64,000 bases of DNA from Misgurnus anguillicaudatus (GCF_027580225.2 NC_073357.2:40820001-40884000); one strand, 5' to 3'; counted from the first letter of the stretch, positions 12,765-24,804 are shown. Notes: generated by a model from the letters alone, not told the origin. Translations and numbers: made by a program.

Positions 12765-13513
12765 CTGTAAATAATCATTAATGGAGTCCTTAAAAAGCCA
12801 TTTAAATAGTCAAATTATTCTCAATTCTAAATCACTCATAAATCTTATAATAGTTCAATGATTTCATTTCCATCAAATATAAATTATAGTAAATAAATTA
12901 CTTTAGTATAATGCAACTGTTTTCTTTAGAAATATCTTTTTCATACCCATATTGTACAAGACATACAACTTGCTTAATAATTTGGACCAACATTTTAAAT
13001 TAGGTTTCACTTTAATAAAGATCTCCCTGTAAACTACTGAATAGACCTGTATGAGATTGATAGAGATTGAGTAAAATAAATAAAAATAAATAAATGGAAA
13101 ATAAAATAAAAATCAAGTTGTTTAAAACCTGAATGTTGTTTTACTAAAACCTTACTGATATGTGACATACATAATAATTTAGAACATTTAAATTTCATTT
13201 TAAAAAATCCAGTGCGTCATGAGCAGCTGCGCCTCTCTCTGTCTCAGGTGCAGGCGCTCTCGTATCTATCCAAAGTCTGAAAATAAGTAGTAATCCTTAT
13301 GTATTTGTTCGGTTTTATGCGTTTCAAGCAAGCTGAGTCAAACTATTCCTCTTGTTTAAAATATAATTCCTGCATATTGGCGCCTCTATCACTTCCGCAC
13401 ACATGCAGAGAGTTGTGCGCTGACATCTGTCTGAAGCATACACGTGTAGTTTTTTTCCAGCCAAGTGGAGCTAGTGGAGGGACACGGGAACTACAATTCC
13501 CATAATCCCATAC

Positions 13514-13673
13514 GTGCCACTCTGATGCCTCTCTACAAGTGGAGCGACAATGGCGGAAGCAAAAGAAACGCAAATTTTAAATCTGATGTGTGGAAAAAGT
13601 TCGCGTTCGCTGTGACAAGAAACAAGAAAGGACAAAATGTGATGGACATACAAAAAATGAGTGTGAGTAAATC
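13514..13673 (+). pseudogene. BED zinc-finger-like fragment (hAT/ZBED-type), probable first exon, broken
   Basis: An open segment encodes NFKSDVWKKFAFAVTRNKKG and then QNVMDIQK. This matches the start of the BED zinc finger (D/S-x-V-W-x-x-F) seen in hAT transposases and ZBED proteins, but the Cys/His half is absent. A donor-like AGT|GTGAGT follows at about 13673, so the rest may lie in another exon. A better start, ATGGCGGAAGCAAAAG at 13550, is out of frame with the BED peptide by one indel, suggesting the fragment is dead. It probably derives from a hAT element inserted in the intron of the minus-strand Helitron-like gene. Confidence 0.45.
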
Positions 13674-14098
13674 CATGAATGAGGAGAGTGTGTATGCCGT
13701 TTCTCAATTAGAAGGCAGCCTTTAGGTCACATATGCAGGCTGCACACGTCATTACACGCCTGGTGTATTTAAGTTAACTGAGTATTACATTCGCAAGTCA
13801 TAAGCGTGTTACAACAATATACAATTAAATAAGAATAATGTCAACTTGAAAAATTTTAATATTCTAAAAATAAGCCTACAAATGCGACCTATGGAGGCTG
13901 TAGACTTCCGATTGGGAAACGCGCCCCTGTATTGAGTGAGCTGACCTCAGCTCTAGGTCCAGCTACAATAAGTAAGCTGCTATTTTCATTTTTACTGGGT
14001 TGTTTTTGTTTTTAGGAATGGACCCATCTTAAAACCCATCGTCTTTTCTTGATTCTATAATCACAACTGTTGCTTTCATAGGAATACCAAGCATTAGC

Positions 14099-14125
14099 AT
14101 TAATAATAATAATAATAATAATAAA
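14099..14125. repeat. (TAA)n microsatellite
   Basis: A run of about eight to nine TAA/ATA units. Confidence 0.9.
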
Positions 14126-15511
14126 CTAGGTAAATTGAGGGAGTTACTCAATTCCTAAAACCTGACTGATTGGGAGTTGTTTAAAGTTGACAAACTAAAC
14201 TGAAACTTTATTTTTTTTATCTTATTACATGGTCTAATTATTTTTGTCCTTTTTATGAAAATTGTAAACACTACACTACACTCTGTGCATTGTAATGTTC
14301 AGTCTTGGAAAAACTGCCATAAGTGTTTATTAAACAAGTCTTCATTTGTTTTTTCCTTCCTGTAAATGTTTCAATAATAACCGTACCGTGGGCACTAGGG
14401 GTGGGCGGAATGACAAAAAATCTATTCTACGGAATGAGTCATTTTATTTCACAGAACGGTATATTTCACGGTATAAATGTTTTTCAGTTTAAATTGTTTT
14501 TTATTATAAAAATGTACAGAAATTTCCCACTCACTCTAGCTTTTAACTAAATGCTCACTGCAGTTTTAAATTATGAGCAATTTTAAGTTAATAATGTTAA
14601 AGTGAAAATGCCCAAAAGATAACAACAGATTAAGTCTTGATAAGACAGAATCTTTTTTTATAATTGAGTTATTCATTTTATAGACTATTGAAGCTATAGT
14701 ATGCCTTCAGTGTTTTTTGTTTTTATGCATACATTACATTAAAAATAGGCAATATTTAAAATTAACAAGTATAAATATATGCAAAAACCTACAGACAGGA
14801 TGAATACCTATAGCCTATATGAGAGACGAAGCTCTAGATATTATATATTTGACAGGTGCTATGATATGATGTCATGATCATGAAGTCTGTTTTAAGGTCT
14901 TGACACCCTTTACTTTCTATTAGACCTTAACATTTGTGTCTCTTTCTTGTAATGTTTGTATAAGCAAATGGCGTGTTAAACTACATCGCTCTAGGAGCGC
15001 ATGTGTCACTGATATAAACGCGAGTTTTGTCTTAGCTTGCTTAAAGTTGAGAAAACTTGACCACTATTAGCATTATGTGCGAGAAGAACCCTTTATTTGG
15101 CGTTGCAGCTCCTTGCGCATGCCTAGAGACAGACTGCGAGACCCGCGGTTGATTCACTGGCAGTTATTATAAAAATTACAGAATTAACTCGTTCATTTTT
15201 TATGAGTGAATTATTTTACATGTTTCTCCGTCACACTAAGTCTAACATGCGTGTGGGCAGAGTTAGCCACGCCCACTTATTTGCATTCCGCGGAATAGAC
15301 GGAATAGAAAAATGTGTTACGTCTGACAGTTTATTCCGCGGTAACGGAATATACCGCATGAACTGCGCTCTGTTGCAGCCACACTTGATTCTGAGGAACT
15401 ACTTTGTTTGGCGGAAGAGTAATATTTATACTAATATAATTACAACTTATTTGTGTTTTATTTTATAAAACCCCGCTAACGTTATGCATATGAAGTAACC
15501 GTTTTATAAAC

Positions 15512-15657
15512 GCAATAAACCCCTCGAAGCGTTGAGTTACCAGTGCATTTTATAACAGCTAAGGGGGTTTAGGCACTCCGCTTCGCGTCGTGCCTAACAA
15601 CGCCCCTTAGCTGTTATAAAATGCACTGGTAACCCACTGCTTCTTGGGGTTTATTGC
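15512..15657. mobile_element. 146 bp near-perfect palindrome (foldback MITE)
   Basis: The left arm starts GCAATAAACCCC and the right arm ends GGGGTTTATTGC. Inside them ACCAGTGCATTTTATAACAG pairs with CTGTTATAAAATGCACTGGT, and TTAGGCAC pairs with GTGCCTAA around a short centre. Arms are about 60 bases with few mismatches. Short palindromic elements of this type are common in cyprinid genomes; the family is not identified. Confidence 0.85.
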
Positions 15658-15974
15658 TTTATTAAATAGTTTCTCAGTAGTTATGCATAGTTTGTTCTAG
15701 TTTTATATTAGAAATAATGAACCAAAAACAAAACTGAAAAATCTGTTTTTTACTGTATTCATTTTCTTTTCTATTGAATTATTTTATTCATTCTTTTCCA
15801 TTTCTTTTGCTATCACACATATTTATGCTTTATAAGTTGAAATTAAATGAATCTGCTATGTCAGTTAAACTTGGTATAATGAAAAACTTTATCACAATCT
15901 TAGTATGTTATTATTTTGTCCAGCCAAACCAGCATGTTATTATCTTAAATGAGCGATAAAGAGATCAATAGTAC

Positions 15975-16064
15975 CTTGTTGGTCCTGGAAAGTCTGGTAA
16001 AGTCCAGGTCCACCTTTCCCCGACGCATCTTCTGAGCCTGAGATCTCTTTCCTTTCCGTGGCAT
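15975..16064 (-). CDS. Candidate first coding exon of the Helitron-like gene
   Basis: A 90-base open segment starts with ATG at 16064 and encodes 30 residues beginning MPRKGKRSQAQKMRRG, rich in Lys and Arg. It ends AACAAG|GTAC, a plausible splice donor, in phase 0. The main Helitron exon starts in phase 0 after an acceptor at 12764, so joining the two gives one uninterrupted frame and a protein of about 2,309 residues. No ATG precedes the protease Cys in the main exon, which makes an upstream exon necessary if the protease is functional. The intervening 3.2 kb would be an intron filled with other transposon debris. The pairing is inferred from splice sites and phase; cDNA would settle it. Confidence 0.55.
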
Positions 16065-18100
16065 CCTTTAAAATATCAAGAGATAAGAAAAATAACCATT
16101 TCAGATATAACACTAATTTGACTTAACCAAGTAATCTTTTCTCTCAAGTCTTAAAAGTAAGCCATAGGTCTTTTCCTAATCATCAAAATGAACTCAGCTA
16201 AAAGACATTGAGAAATATAATTCCTCATTAGTCAAATTTATTTCAACAGGACTCCAATATGCACATACTTCCCCCGATGTATGTTCCCTGTTGAGCCTGC
16301 AAAGATAAAACCTGTAGAGTAGCCTAAAGAATAGAAAACAGTTTAACAACAATGCAAGAATGTATAAATGTAAATGTTAAAATGCAATTGTACAATACAA
16401 TAAACAATTAGGCTTTTTAAGAACAATAAAAGTAAAAATGTAATGCCCTCTATAGGAAGTAAAACACAGAGCACAAAAAAGTCTATAAGATATAAATAAA
16501 CTAATCTATATATAATCTATCTATCTATAAACTAAAAATTGCTATCTATAACTATCTATAAACTAAAAATTGCTATCTATAACTATCTATAAACTAAAAA
16601 GGCAGAACACAGAAAAAGTGCAGTAAAACACCCTTAATGTAAGTATATATATGAACTGCTCTCTGTAGAAAAAGCCAAAACACAAGGAACCTGAAAAAGA
16701 AAAAAGACGTAATTAGCCACAGGAACTACAATCATGGTGGTGATCTCATAAAATTTTTATTATACTGCCAAAAAATCTACCAACACTGACCAAGGTAGAA
16801 AGTGCAGCAATTGTAGTCAAATCAGTAAAGCTGTAAAACAAACAATGATAACCTCATGAAAACTAGAAAACTCAAGACAACTATGCCCAACATGCATGTC
16901 AAACATCAATTAAATATTTCATTTCTATGTAAAAAAGGGTAATTTTTTTTAATGTACCTTGAGAATGTCTATTACTTAGAATAACCAGTCAATATACAAG
17001 GCAAGTTATGCCAAATATACATGTCTTGGACTGGATGAACGGGCATTGATCCAGTAGTACAAGTGGTTTGAAGATTGTTTAATGAATGTAATATTTATTT
17101 TTATATTTTATTTATTTTTACAATGGTCAGGGTTTAAAGCAATACCAAATAGTTTTTTTTAATTTAAAATAACGTTTCCAAAAAGTTTCAGTCATTCATC
17201 CACTCGAAACAGGGTGAACGGCACTTTCACATTCGCTTTGCAGCCCTCTATTGGCCAAAACTGCACTAAAGAAGTTTACAACCATCAGGTAGCAGTCCTG
17301 TAGTTTGAGTGAAAACTACAAAAACTGGCTTTACGGCAGACCTACAATCCAATCAGAGCCAGCTATGCTGCAGTATTTACGACAGTGGTAATTGACAATT
17401 ACGCTTCTAACCTGTAGGGGGAGCAAAGAGCAAAAACTCTTTAGTGTTGCTTTAACGCAATAGGCTTTATGCCCAGCTGCACTACTTCCTGAACTTCAGC
17501 CAGGTCCTTGTTTCCTGTCTGCCATTATTGGACAAACTGAATAATCCAGGTGTGTCTGATTATTGCTGTTGTGACTACTGAGGTCAGGCACACCTGGATC
17601 AATCAGTTTGTTTGTGACTACTGAGGTCAGGCACACCTGGATTAATCAGTTTTATACTGGCCGCTCGGCCAGTGGTTCAGGTTTTCACTTGCCTTGCCAA
17701 AATTTTCACTGGCCCCACCAAAAACATCTCTTTGCTCTACCAGCTAATGTAACACAGAACACGCAAAAGTGTCCACAACAACCATTAACGTAGAAAAAAA
17801 CACATGAGATTGCTGAGAAACATTCGTGATGCTTAAATTGTGTCTTGATTGAAACATTGCATAAGAATAAATACAGAAAACTGGGCACAGGCAGAAAACA
17901 TATTTTAGTGACTGAGGGCAAAGCACTTGCCCAATCAGGTAAGTAACAATGGGCCCTGAAGGTGTTTAAAACAAGTAAAGTCTGAAGCTGGCACAAATTA
18001 ACTTATTACCTCCGAATGCAAGAATGTCAGCTGATGAATCAGTATTCTAAAACGGAGAAAATATTGTCACACATAAAACTCAAATACAGTCATACACAGT
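16065..18100. other. Non-coding stretch with minor repeats
   Basis: No gene recognised. Around 16515-16600 a ~32 bp unit (CTATCTATAAACTAAAAATT) is present about three times. Around 17573-17653 CTGAGGTCAGGCACACCTGG occurs twice about 45 bases apart. On the minus strand 16265-16300 is flanked by a pyrimidine-rich TTTGCAG and GTATGT and could be a small untranslated exon, but nothing else supports it. Confidence 0.4.
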
Positions 18101-18103
18101 AGG

Positions 18104-18141
18104 AATATATATATACACACACACACACATATATATACAGT
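18104..18141. repeat. (CA)n/(TA)n microsatellite
   Basis: A short alternating run of ATATAT, CACACA and TATATA. Confidence 0.85.
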
Positions 18142-18631
18142 ATAATACAGTTTACAGTGCTATCTGTATGGTACGCTATGGATATATTATGTATTGCAAT
18201 ACCATACATATGCAACATATAGGTGACACAAATCAGCTGCTACTGAAAGGAAAACGGACTAACTGCTTAGAAGACAGAAAACAACGATCTATTCTAGAAT
18301 TATGCTGATCTATAGAACAAGCTCAATTTATTTTCATAATGCATTACAATTGATTCAGAATACCTGCATCACGCACACGTGCAATGGTTCAAATTACTCA
18401 AGGTTCGGTGTCACGGTTTGAGGGTCATGGTTTCAGTATGGTTCAATGTGTATGTTTACAGGGATAAAAAGGCTACTGTCCAATTGAGAAAAAATAGTTA
18501 TTTATTGGGTTACAAACAGCTAACAGTTTGGTCACAACAGGCTTCTTTACAACAATAAAAACCTAAGCAGTTTTTAACCAAATCTGCAATTGGATGCTAT
18601 CCCATGACGGCACAATAAGTGACTTGTCATA

Positions 18632-18846
18632 TTAGAACCAAAACATCCATGGACCCCATTTACTTGCATAGTATTCTTTTATCCTACTATGGAAGTGAAT
18701 GGGCTCCACAAATATTTTGTTACATTTCTCAAAATATCTTCTTTTGTGTTCATCAGAACAAAGAAATTTATGCGGGTTTGTAACAACATGAGGGTGAGTA
18801 AATGATAACAGAATTTTAATTTTTGGGTGAACTATCCCTTTAAATG
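18632..18846. mobile_element. Fragment of a high-copy cyprinid DNA-transposon repeat
   Basis: The right end reads ATGAGGGTGAGTAAATGATA, then GGGTGAACTATCCC directly followed by TTTAA. This terminal sequence is familiar as an abundant interspersed repeat in cyprinids. Only one end is recognisable, so the copy is probably truncated. The TTAA edge resembles that of the inverted-repeat elements in the phkb introns. Confidence 0.6.
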
Positions 18847-18920
18847 AAGATGGCGGTGCCTCAGAGGCTTTTCTCCGTCGCTTGCCAAGCTGAACGGTCC
18901 GCAACACAGAACACAGACGC

Positions 18921-18941
18921 ACGCACGCACACGCACACTCG

Positions 18942-18992
<51 letters not shown>
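18921..18992. repeat. (CA)n microsatellite
   Basis: Begins as ACGCACGC and becomes a pure CA run of about 45 bases. Long Cys-Val frames on the other strand are artefacts of this run. Confidence 0.95.
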
Positions 18993-18995
<3 letters not shown>

Positions 18996-19284
18996 AGGAG
19001 GAACTGTTAAGTTAGCAACCGATTTGCATATTACGAGTTGAATGGACATGTACACTGCCTCCCAAACCACCTACTTCCATACTATATAGTAGGCAAAGAG
19101 TACGAGAAGTAGTGCTTTTCGTCTACTATATAGTATGTTAGTATGGGGTTTGGGACGCAGCGGTAGTCTCGTATAAACACACGCAGAACATATTCAGAAC
19201 CATACATTAGCGGTTTTATGCGTTGTTGTTTTTTTCAACAGACTATATAAGAGATGCATGGTCGAATAAAACTTGGTGCATGTG

Positions 19285-19332
19285 CGTGTCGAACCCCAGG
19301 AGAAGAATAACCGAGAACCATTACACCCCTAA
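19285..19332. mobile_element. Possible hAT-type terminus
   Basis: Read on the minus strand the segment begins AGGGGTGTAATGGTTCTCGG, the style of terminus seen in hAT elements of fish. I could not identify a matching opposite end, so this is a weak call. Confidence 0.3.
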
Positions 19333-19859
19333 CGTTGAGCATTTTGCTTAGCAGAAAGAAATCTATTTAAAACGGATTTTTTCGCCAATGACCAATCTGA
19401 CAGTGCATTCTCAAAGTGTGTGATTGGTTCTACTTGTACATCTTCATCTGCGAATTCGCTTAACTTTAATTCTTTTTTTAACTCGCACAAAATGTAGTAT
19501 AACCACATCATCGTGAAGCCCTTAAATAGGCGCCAAAATGAATATATCTCCGACGTACATCATAATCATACGACATATAACATAATTTAAACACTTAACA
19601 TGGCTAAAACCATTGACATAATATCACTCAAACACAGATTTTAGCAAACTTTTGTGGCTAGCAGTAGGTAACGTTAATGCACATGATCACACAAGATCAT
19701 TACAGAGCAGGCTTTAAATTCATCAAACGAAGCTACACGCTAAATGATAATACGAATGATATCGCCTTAATTGATGAAAAAAACTAATATAAAGGGCTAC
19801 ATTTGACATAATTAAAGCTTATTAAAGAGCATATTTATTTAACAGCCGTCATTACTCAC

Positions 19860-19960
19860 CTCAGGGGGAGAATGAATCCCTTGGCAACCGGGCAGCAACA
19901 TCGCTCAGCCATTTCAGCCAATCAGCAGCTAGCACTTTCGCTATAATGAGCCCATGTTCA
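19860..19960 (-). promoter_or_regulatory. Candidate promoter and first exon
   Basis: On the minus strand a CCAAT-type GATTGGCTGAAATGG lies just before an ATG at 19912. The frame MAERCCCPVAKG runs open to CTGAG|GTGAGT, a near-consensus donor at 19860. A possible acceptor (TTTTAAAG) directly before the ATG exon at 16064 would continue in frame. It may therefore be the 5' exon of the Helitron-like transcript or of a host transcript into which the element is spliced. No independent evidence for transcription. Confidence 0.35.
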
Positions 19961-20974
19961 CTGTGATTTTTTTTTGTGTTTCTTATTTTTTATAATAATT
20001 ATTGCACATTCATGTAATCACTTGCACTATATTACAATGGCATTTAATTAAAATATATATATAAAAATAAATGTGTGGGTAATTTATTTCTCTAGGTTTA
20101 GGGAATGTCCCTCTCTAACCTTTTACAAACGTTGAGGAACTTTTTTAAGGTACTGATCTGTAAGAATGATGCTTTATTAGTGCTGTTCAATGATTTTAGT
20201 AAGTTTTTTGACATTTGAATATAAAGTGTTTCAATACTACAATATATGGTGTAAAAACGTGCTGACGAGTACTGCCCTCTTCAGGTTGAACGGTGGCTAC
20301 TGCAGTTGAATTTTCCTATTGGATGTTGGGTCCAAATGACTATTGGTGATATGACTGAATGCAAATAATCAGACTAAAAATCATATGTTGAACAGTGTTA
20401 ATTGTTCAGAGAACATGAACTGGAGCTTTTTGTATAAAAAACCCTCAGCATCACATATTGTATTTAAATAACATTGTATTTTAAGAAAAATATAAATAAT
20501 GACTTCAAAGCAATTAAAGACCCATACAATAATTAACCAAGTTTTTTACAGTTTAAACAAAAAAATTGGTTACTGTAGTAAAACCATGGTTACCACAAAA
20601 TAACCATGGTTTTGCTAATAGTAATCAATACAATAAAAAAACATGGTTACTACACTTTTACCACAAAACAAGATGGTTAATTTCCTTAAATTTTTACTTC
20701 CATTTTTATAGTACATCTTAAATAACTTACAGGGAACGATCTCAGAAGGTCCTCAGTTATTAAGCTACAGGAAATGTTCCCAGAACACTCTTATTTGATT
20801 CCCAAAAAATTAACAAAATAGAAACCATATGAGAACAATAAGGAGACGTTCTATGTTTGATGGGTAGTAGCCAGGGACTACAAGAACGGTGTAACAAATT
20901 TAGAAATGTTCTAAACGTGGTTCTTATTGTTGTGTTTGACTTCATGCAGTATGGTGCAGAAAGACTGTAAGTTA
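19961..20974. other. Non-coding stretch
   Basis: No gene recognised. Around 20570-20690 the motif ACCATGGTTAC and its inverse recur, giving short local palindromes. Confidence 0.4.
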
Positions 20975-23900
20975 AATGGTCCAATCCCCATGTCCTTTGA
21001 TGTTCTGATGCAGATATAAGGCTTTCTTTATTTGGTTACTAGGGTACTGTATTTGGTTGCTAGGGAAAAAATTGCATTCACTAGTGATTACGCTACGAGT
21101 AAAAAAGTCCAACCCCTGTTTCTATGATGTTCTGATGCAGAGATATAAGGCTTTGTTTATTCTGATGCTAGGGTACTGTATTTGGTTGCTAGGGAGAGAA
21201 TTGGCATCCACTAGGGATTACAATCCGAATCACGTGTCAAACGGTCCAACCCCCGTGTCTCTACGATGTTTTGATGCGGAAATATAAAGCTTTGTTTATT
21301 CCGTTGCTAGGGTACTGTAATTGCTTGCTGGGGGGAAAATGGGTATCCACTAGTGATTACACTCCGATTCATGAGTCAAACGGTCCAACCCCGTGTCTCT
21401 ATGATGTTCTGATGCATAGAAATAAGCATTTGTTTACTCTGTTGCTAGGGTACTGTATTTGGTTGCTAGGGAAAAAATTGGCATCCACTAGTGATTACAT
21501 TCCGAGTCACGAGTAAAATAGTCCAACCCCCGCGTCTCTGTGATGTTCTGATGCGGAGATATAAGCCATTGTTTACTCTGTTGCTAGGGTACTGTATTTG
21601 GTTGCTAGGGAAAAAATTGGCATCCACTAGTGATTACATGCCGAGTCACGAGTAAAATAGTCCAACCCCGGCGTCTCTATGATGTTCTGATGCGGAGTTA
21701 TAAGCCTTTGTTTACTCTGTTGCTAGGGTACCGTATTTGGTTGCTAGGGGAAAAATGGCATCCACTAGTGATTACCCGCCGAGTCACGAGTCAAACGGTC
21801 CAACCCCCGTGTCTCTAAGATGTTCTGATGGGGAGATATAAGGCTTTGTTTACTCTGTTGCTAGGGTACTGTATTTGGTTGCTAGGGAAAAAATTGGCAT
21901 CCCATAGTGATTACACTCCGAGTCATGTGTCAAACGGTCCAACCCCCGGGTCTCCATGATGTTCTGATGCGGAGATATAAGGCTTTGTTTACTCTGTTGC
22001 TAGGGCACTGTATTTGGTTGCTAGGGCAAAAAATGGCATCCACTGGTGATTACACTCCAAGTCACAAGTCAAACGGTCCAACCCCCGTGTCTCTATGATG
22101 TTCTGATGCATAGAAATAAGCATTTGTTTACTCTTTTGCTAGGGTACTGTATTTGGTTGCTAGGAAAAAAAATTGGCATCCACTAGTGATTACATTCCAA
22201 GTCACGAGTAAAATAGTCCAACCCCCGCGTCTCTGTGATGTTCTGATGCGGAGATATAAGCCATTGTTTACTCTGTTGCTAGGGTACTGTATTTGGTTGC
22301 TAGGGAAAAAATTGGCATCCACTAGTGATTACATGCCGAGTCACGAGTAAAATAGTCCAACCCCGGCGTCTCTATGATGTTCTGATGCGGAGATATTAGC
22401 CTTTGTTTACTCTGTTGCTAGGGTACCATATTTGGTTGCTAGGGGAAAAATGGCATCCACTAGTGATTACCCGCCGAGTCACGAGTCAAACGGTCCAACC
22501 CCCGTGTCTCTAAGATGTTCTGATGGGGAGATATAAGGCTTTGTTTACTCTGTTGCTAGGGTACTGTATTTGGTTGCTAGGGAAAAAATTGGCATCCCAT
22601 AGTGATTACACTCCGAGTCACGTGTCAAACGGTCCAACCCCCGGGTCTCCATGATGTTCTGATGCGGAGATATAAGGCTTTGTTTACTCTGTTGCTAGGG
22701 CACTGTATTTGGTTGCTAGGGCAAAAAATGGCATCCACTGGTGATTACACTCCAAGTCACAAGTCAAACGGTCCAACCCCCGTGTCTCTATGATGTTCTG
22801 ATGCATAGAAATAAGCATTTGTTTACTCTTTTGCTAGGGTACTGTATTTGGTTGCTAGGAAAAAAAATTGGCATCCACTAGTGATTACATTCCAAGTCAC
22901 GAGTAAAATAGTCCAACCCCCGCGTCTCTGTGATGTTCTGATGCGGAGATATAAGCCATTGTTTACTCTGTTGCTAGGGTACTGTATTTGGTTGCTAGGG
23001 AAAAAATTGGCATCCACTAGTGATTACATGCCGAGTCACGAGTAAAATAGTCCAACCCCGGCGTCTCTATGATGTTCTGATGCGGAGATATTAGCCTTTG
23101 TTTACTCTGTTGCTAGGGTACCATATTTGGTTGCTAGGGGAAAAATGGCATCCACTAGTGATTACCCTCCGAGTCAAGAGTCAAACGGTCCAACCCCCGT
23201 GTCTCTACGATGTTCTGATGCGGAGATATAAGGCTTTGTTTACTCTGTTGCTAGGGTACTGTATTTGGTTGCTAGTGAAAAAATTGGCATCCACCAGTGA
23301 TTACCCTCCGAGTCACGAGTCAAACGGTCCAACCCCTGTGTCTCTAAGATGTTCTGATGGGGAGATATAAGGCTTTGTTTACTCTGTTGCTAGGGTACTG
23401 TATTTGGTTGCTAGGGAAAAAATTGGCATCCCAGAGTGATTACCCTCCAAGTCACGAGTCAAACGGTCCAACCCCCGTGTCTCTACGATGTTCTGATGCG
23501 GAGATATAAGCCTTTGTTTACTCTGTTGCTAGGGTACTGTATTTGGTTGCTAGGGGAAAAAATGGCATCCACTAGTGATTACCCTCCGAGTCACGAGTCA
23601 AACGGTCCAACCCCCGTGTCTCTACGATGTTCTGATGCAGAGATATAAGTATTTGTTTACTCTGTTGCTAGGGTACTGTATTTGGTTGCTAGGGAAAAAA
23701 TTGGCATCCACCAGTGATTACCCTCCAAGTCACGAGTCAAACGGTCCAACCCCCGTGTCTCTACGATGTTCTCATGCGGAGATATAAGCCTTTGTTTACT
23801 CTGTTGCTAGGGTACTGTATTTGGTTGCTAGGGAAAAAACGGCATCCACTAGTGATTACCCTCGGAGTCACGAGTCAAACGGTCCAACCCCCGTGTCTCT

Positions 23901-24127
23901 ACGATGTTCTGATGCGGAGATATAAGGCTTTGTTTATTCAGTTGCTAGGGTGCTCAAATTTGGTTGCTAGGGGCGTGGCTTGGGAGTGGCCAATGATGTG
24001 CCCAATTGTTACACGCCTAGTCACAAGTAAAACGGTCCAACCCCTGTGTCTCTACGATGTTCTGATGCCGAGATATAACTCTTTGAATTTTATGTTGCTA
24101 GGGTGCTCAAAAGTGGTTGCTAGGGGC
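20975..24127 (+). repeat. 139 bp satellite array 1 (module 1), ~23 monomers
   Basis: Each monomer carries TTGCTAGGGTACTGTATTTG, GGTTGCTAGGG, a GTGATTAC segment, CAAACGGTCCAACCCC, and GATGTTCTGATGCGGAGATA. Monomers repeat every 139 bases and are moderately diverged. A five-monomer block is duplicated exactly 695 bases apart (for example 21907-22322 against 22602-23017). The 5' edge has no module head, so this module is truncated. Short open frames of ~60-70 residues recur here because of the repeat and are not genes. Confidence 0.95.
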
Positions 24128-24804
24128 GTGGCTTAGTAAGTCTTTAAGGATCCAGAGAGGCTGATTGGATGCCTGAGTAAAATGAGCCCACCCCCATGTC
24201 TCTATGACATTGTGGTGCAAAGATATCCATCTGGGCATTTTATAATGGCAGTCTATGGGATAGGTTGCTAGGGTGCCCAAAATTGTTGCTAGGGTGAACT
24301 TACACCCCATTGTGGGGTATGTCCTGACAGAGTCTAGCACCCTCTTCAAATGTTGTGACCCACATGCTTCTACGAAATCCTCGCTCAGGCCTATGACCCA
24401 TCAAAGTTTTTCGCAATGTTAAGTCTATGGGATTTTCGCCCATTGACTTTGAATGGGAAATTTCGGGTGCCTCTTACACCCCAGGGGTACAGCTTACACC
24501 CCAATGTGATGTTTGTTCTTAAAGAGCCTAACACCCTCTTCAAATGTTGTAACCAACATGTATCTGCAAAATCCTCGAGCAGAGCTATGACCCTTCAAAG
24601 TTCGGCGCAATGTTAAGTCAATGGGATTTTTCGGGTGGTTTTTCGCCCCCCTTTCGAAAACCCTGCACCCGATTACTTATAAAAGATATAGCCCACTTCT
24701 CCTCAACAATCCGGTCAAGTTGATCGCTCTTTTATGGCTCTACGACAAACCGTGCGGGACGAGTTACGCGCCGAAATTTTGTGCAGACATAAGAATAAAG
24801 ATAT
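24128..24804 (+). mobile_element. Conserved 3' tail of module 1
   Basis: Starts with GGGCGTGGCTTAGTAAGTC and holds landmarks shared by most other tails: TGATTGGATGCCTGAGTAAA, CCCACCCCCATGTCTCTATG, TTACACCCCAGGGGT, CAATGTTAAGTCAATGGG and GACGAGTTACGCGCCG. It ends in AAGAATAAAGATAT where module 2 starts. The tail has the same internal motif order as the 139 bp monomer and looks like older, diverged monomers. Confidence 0.8.

Larger units (their letters stand above)
12765..15974 (-). other. Putative intron of the Helitron-like gene, filled with transposon remnants
   Basis: The interval lies between a donor (AAG|GTAC) and an acceptor (TTTACAG|GT) on the minus strand. It contains a BED-finger-like fragment on the plus strand, a (TAA)n microsatellite, sequence with hAT-like features (TAGGGGTGGGC near 14396, ATTCCGCGG motifs near 15285 and 15330) and a near-perfect palindrome. 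No other gene is evident. Confidence 0.5.

Noticed and set aside
13299..13573. Small frames around 13300-13570 on both strands
   Set aside because: No domain and no conserved context; the only supported segment is the BED-like peptide.
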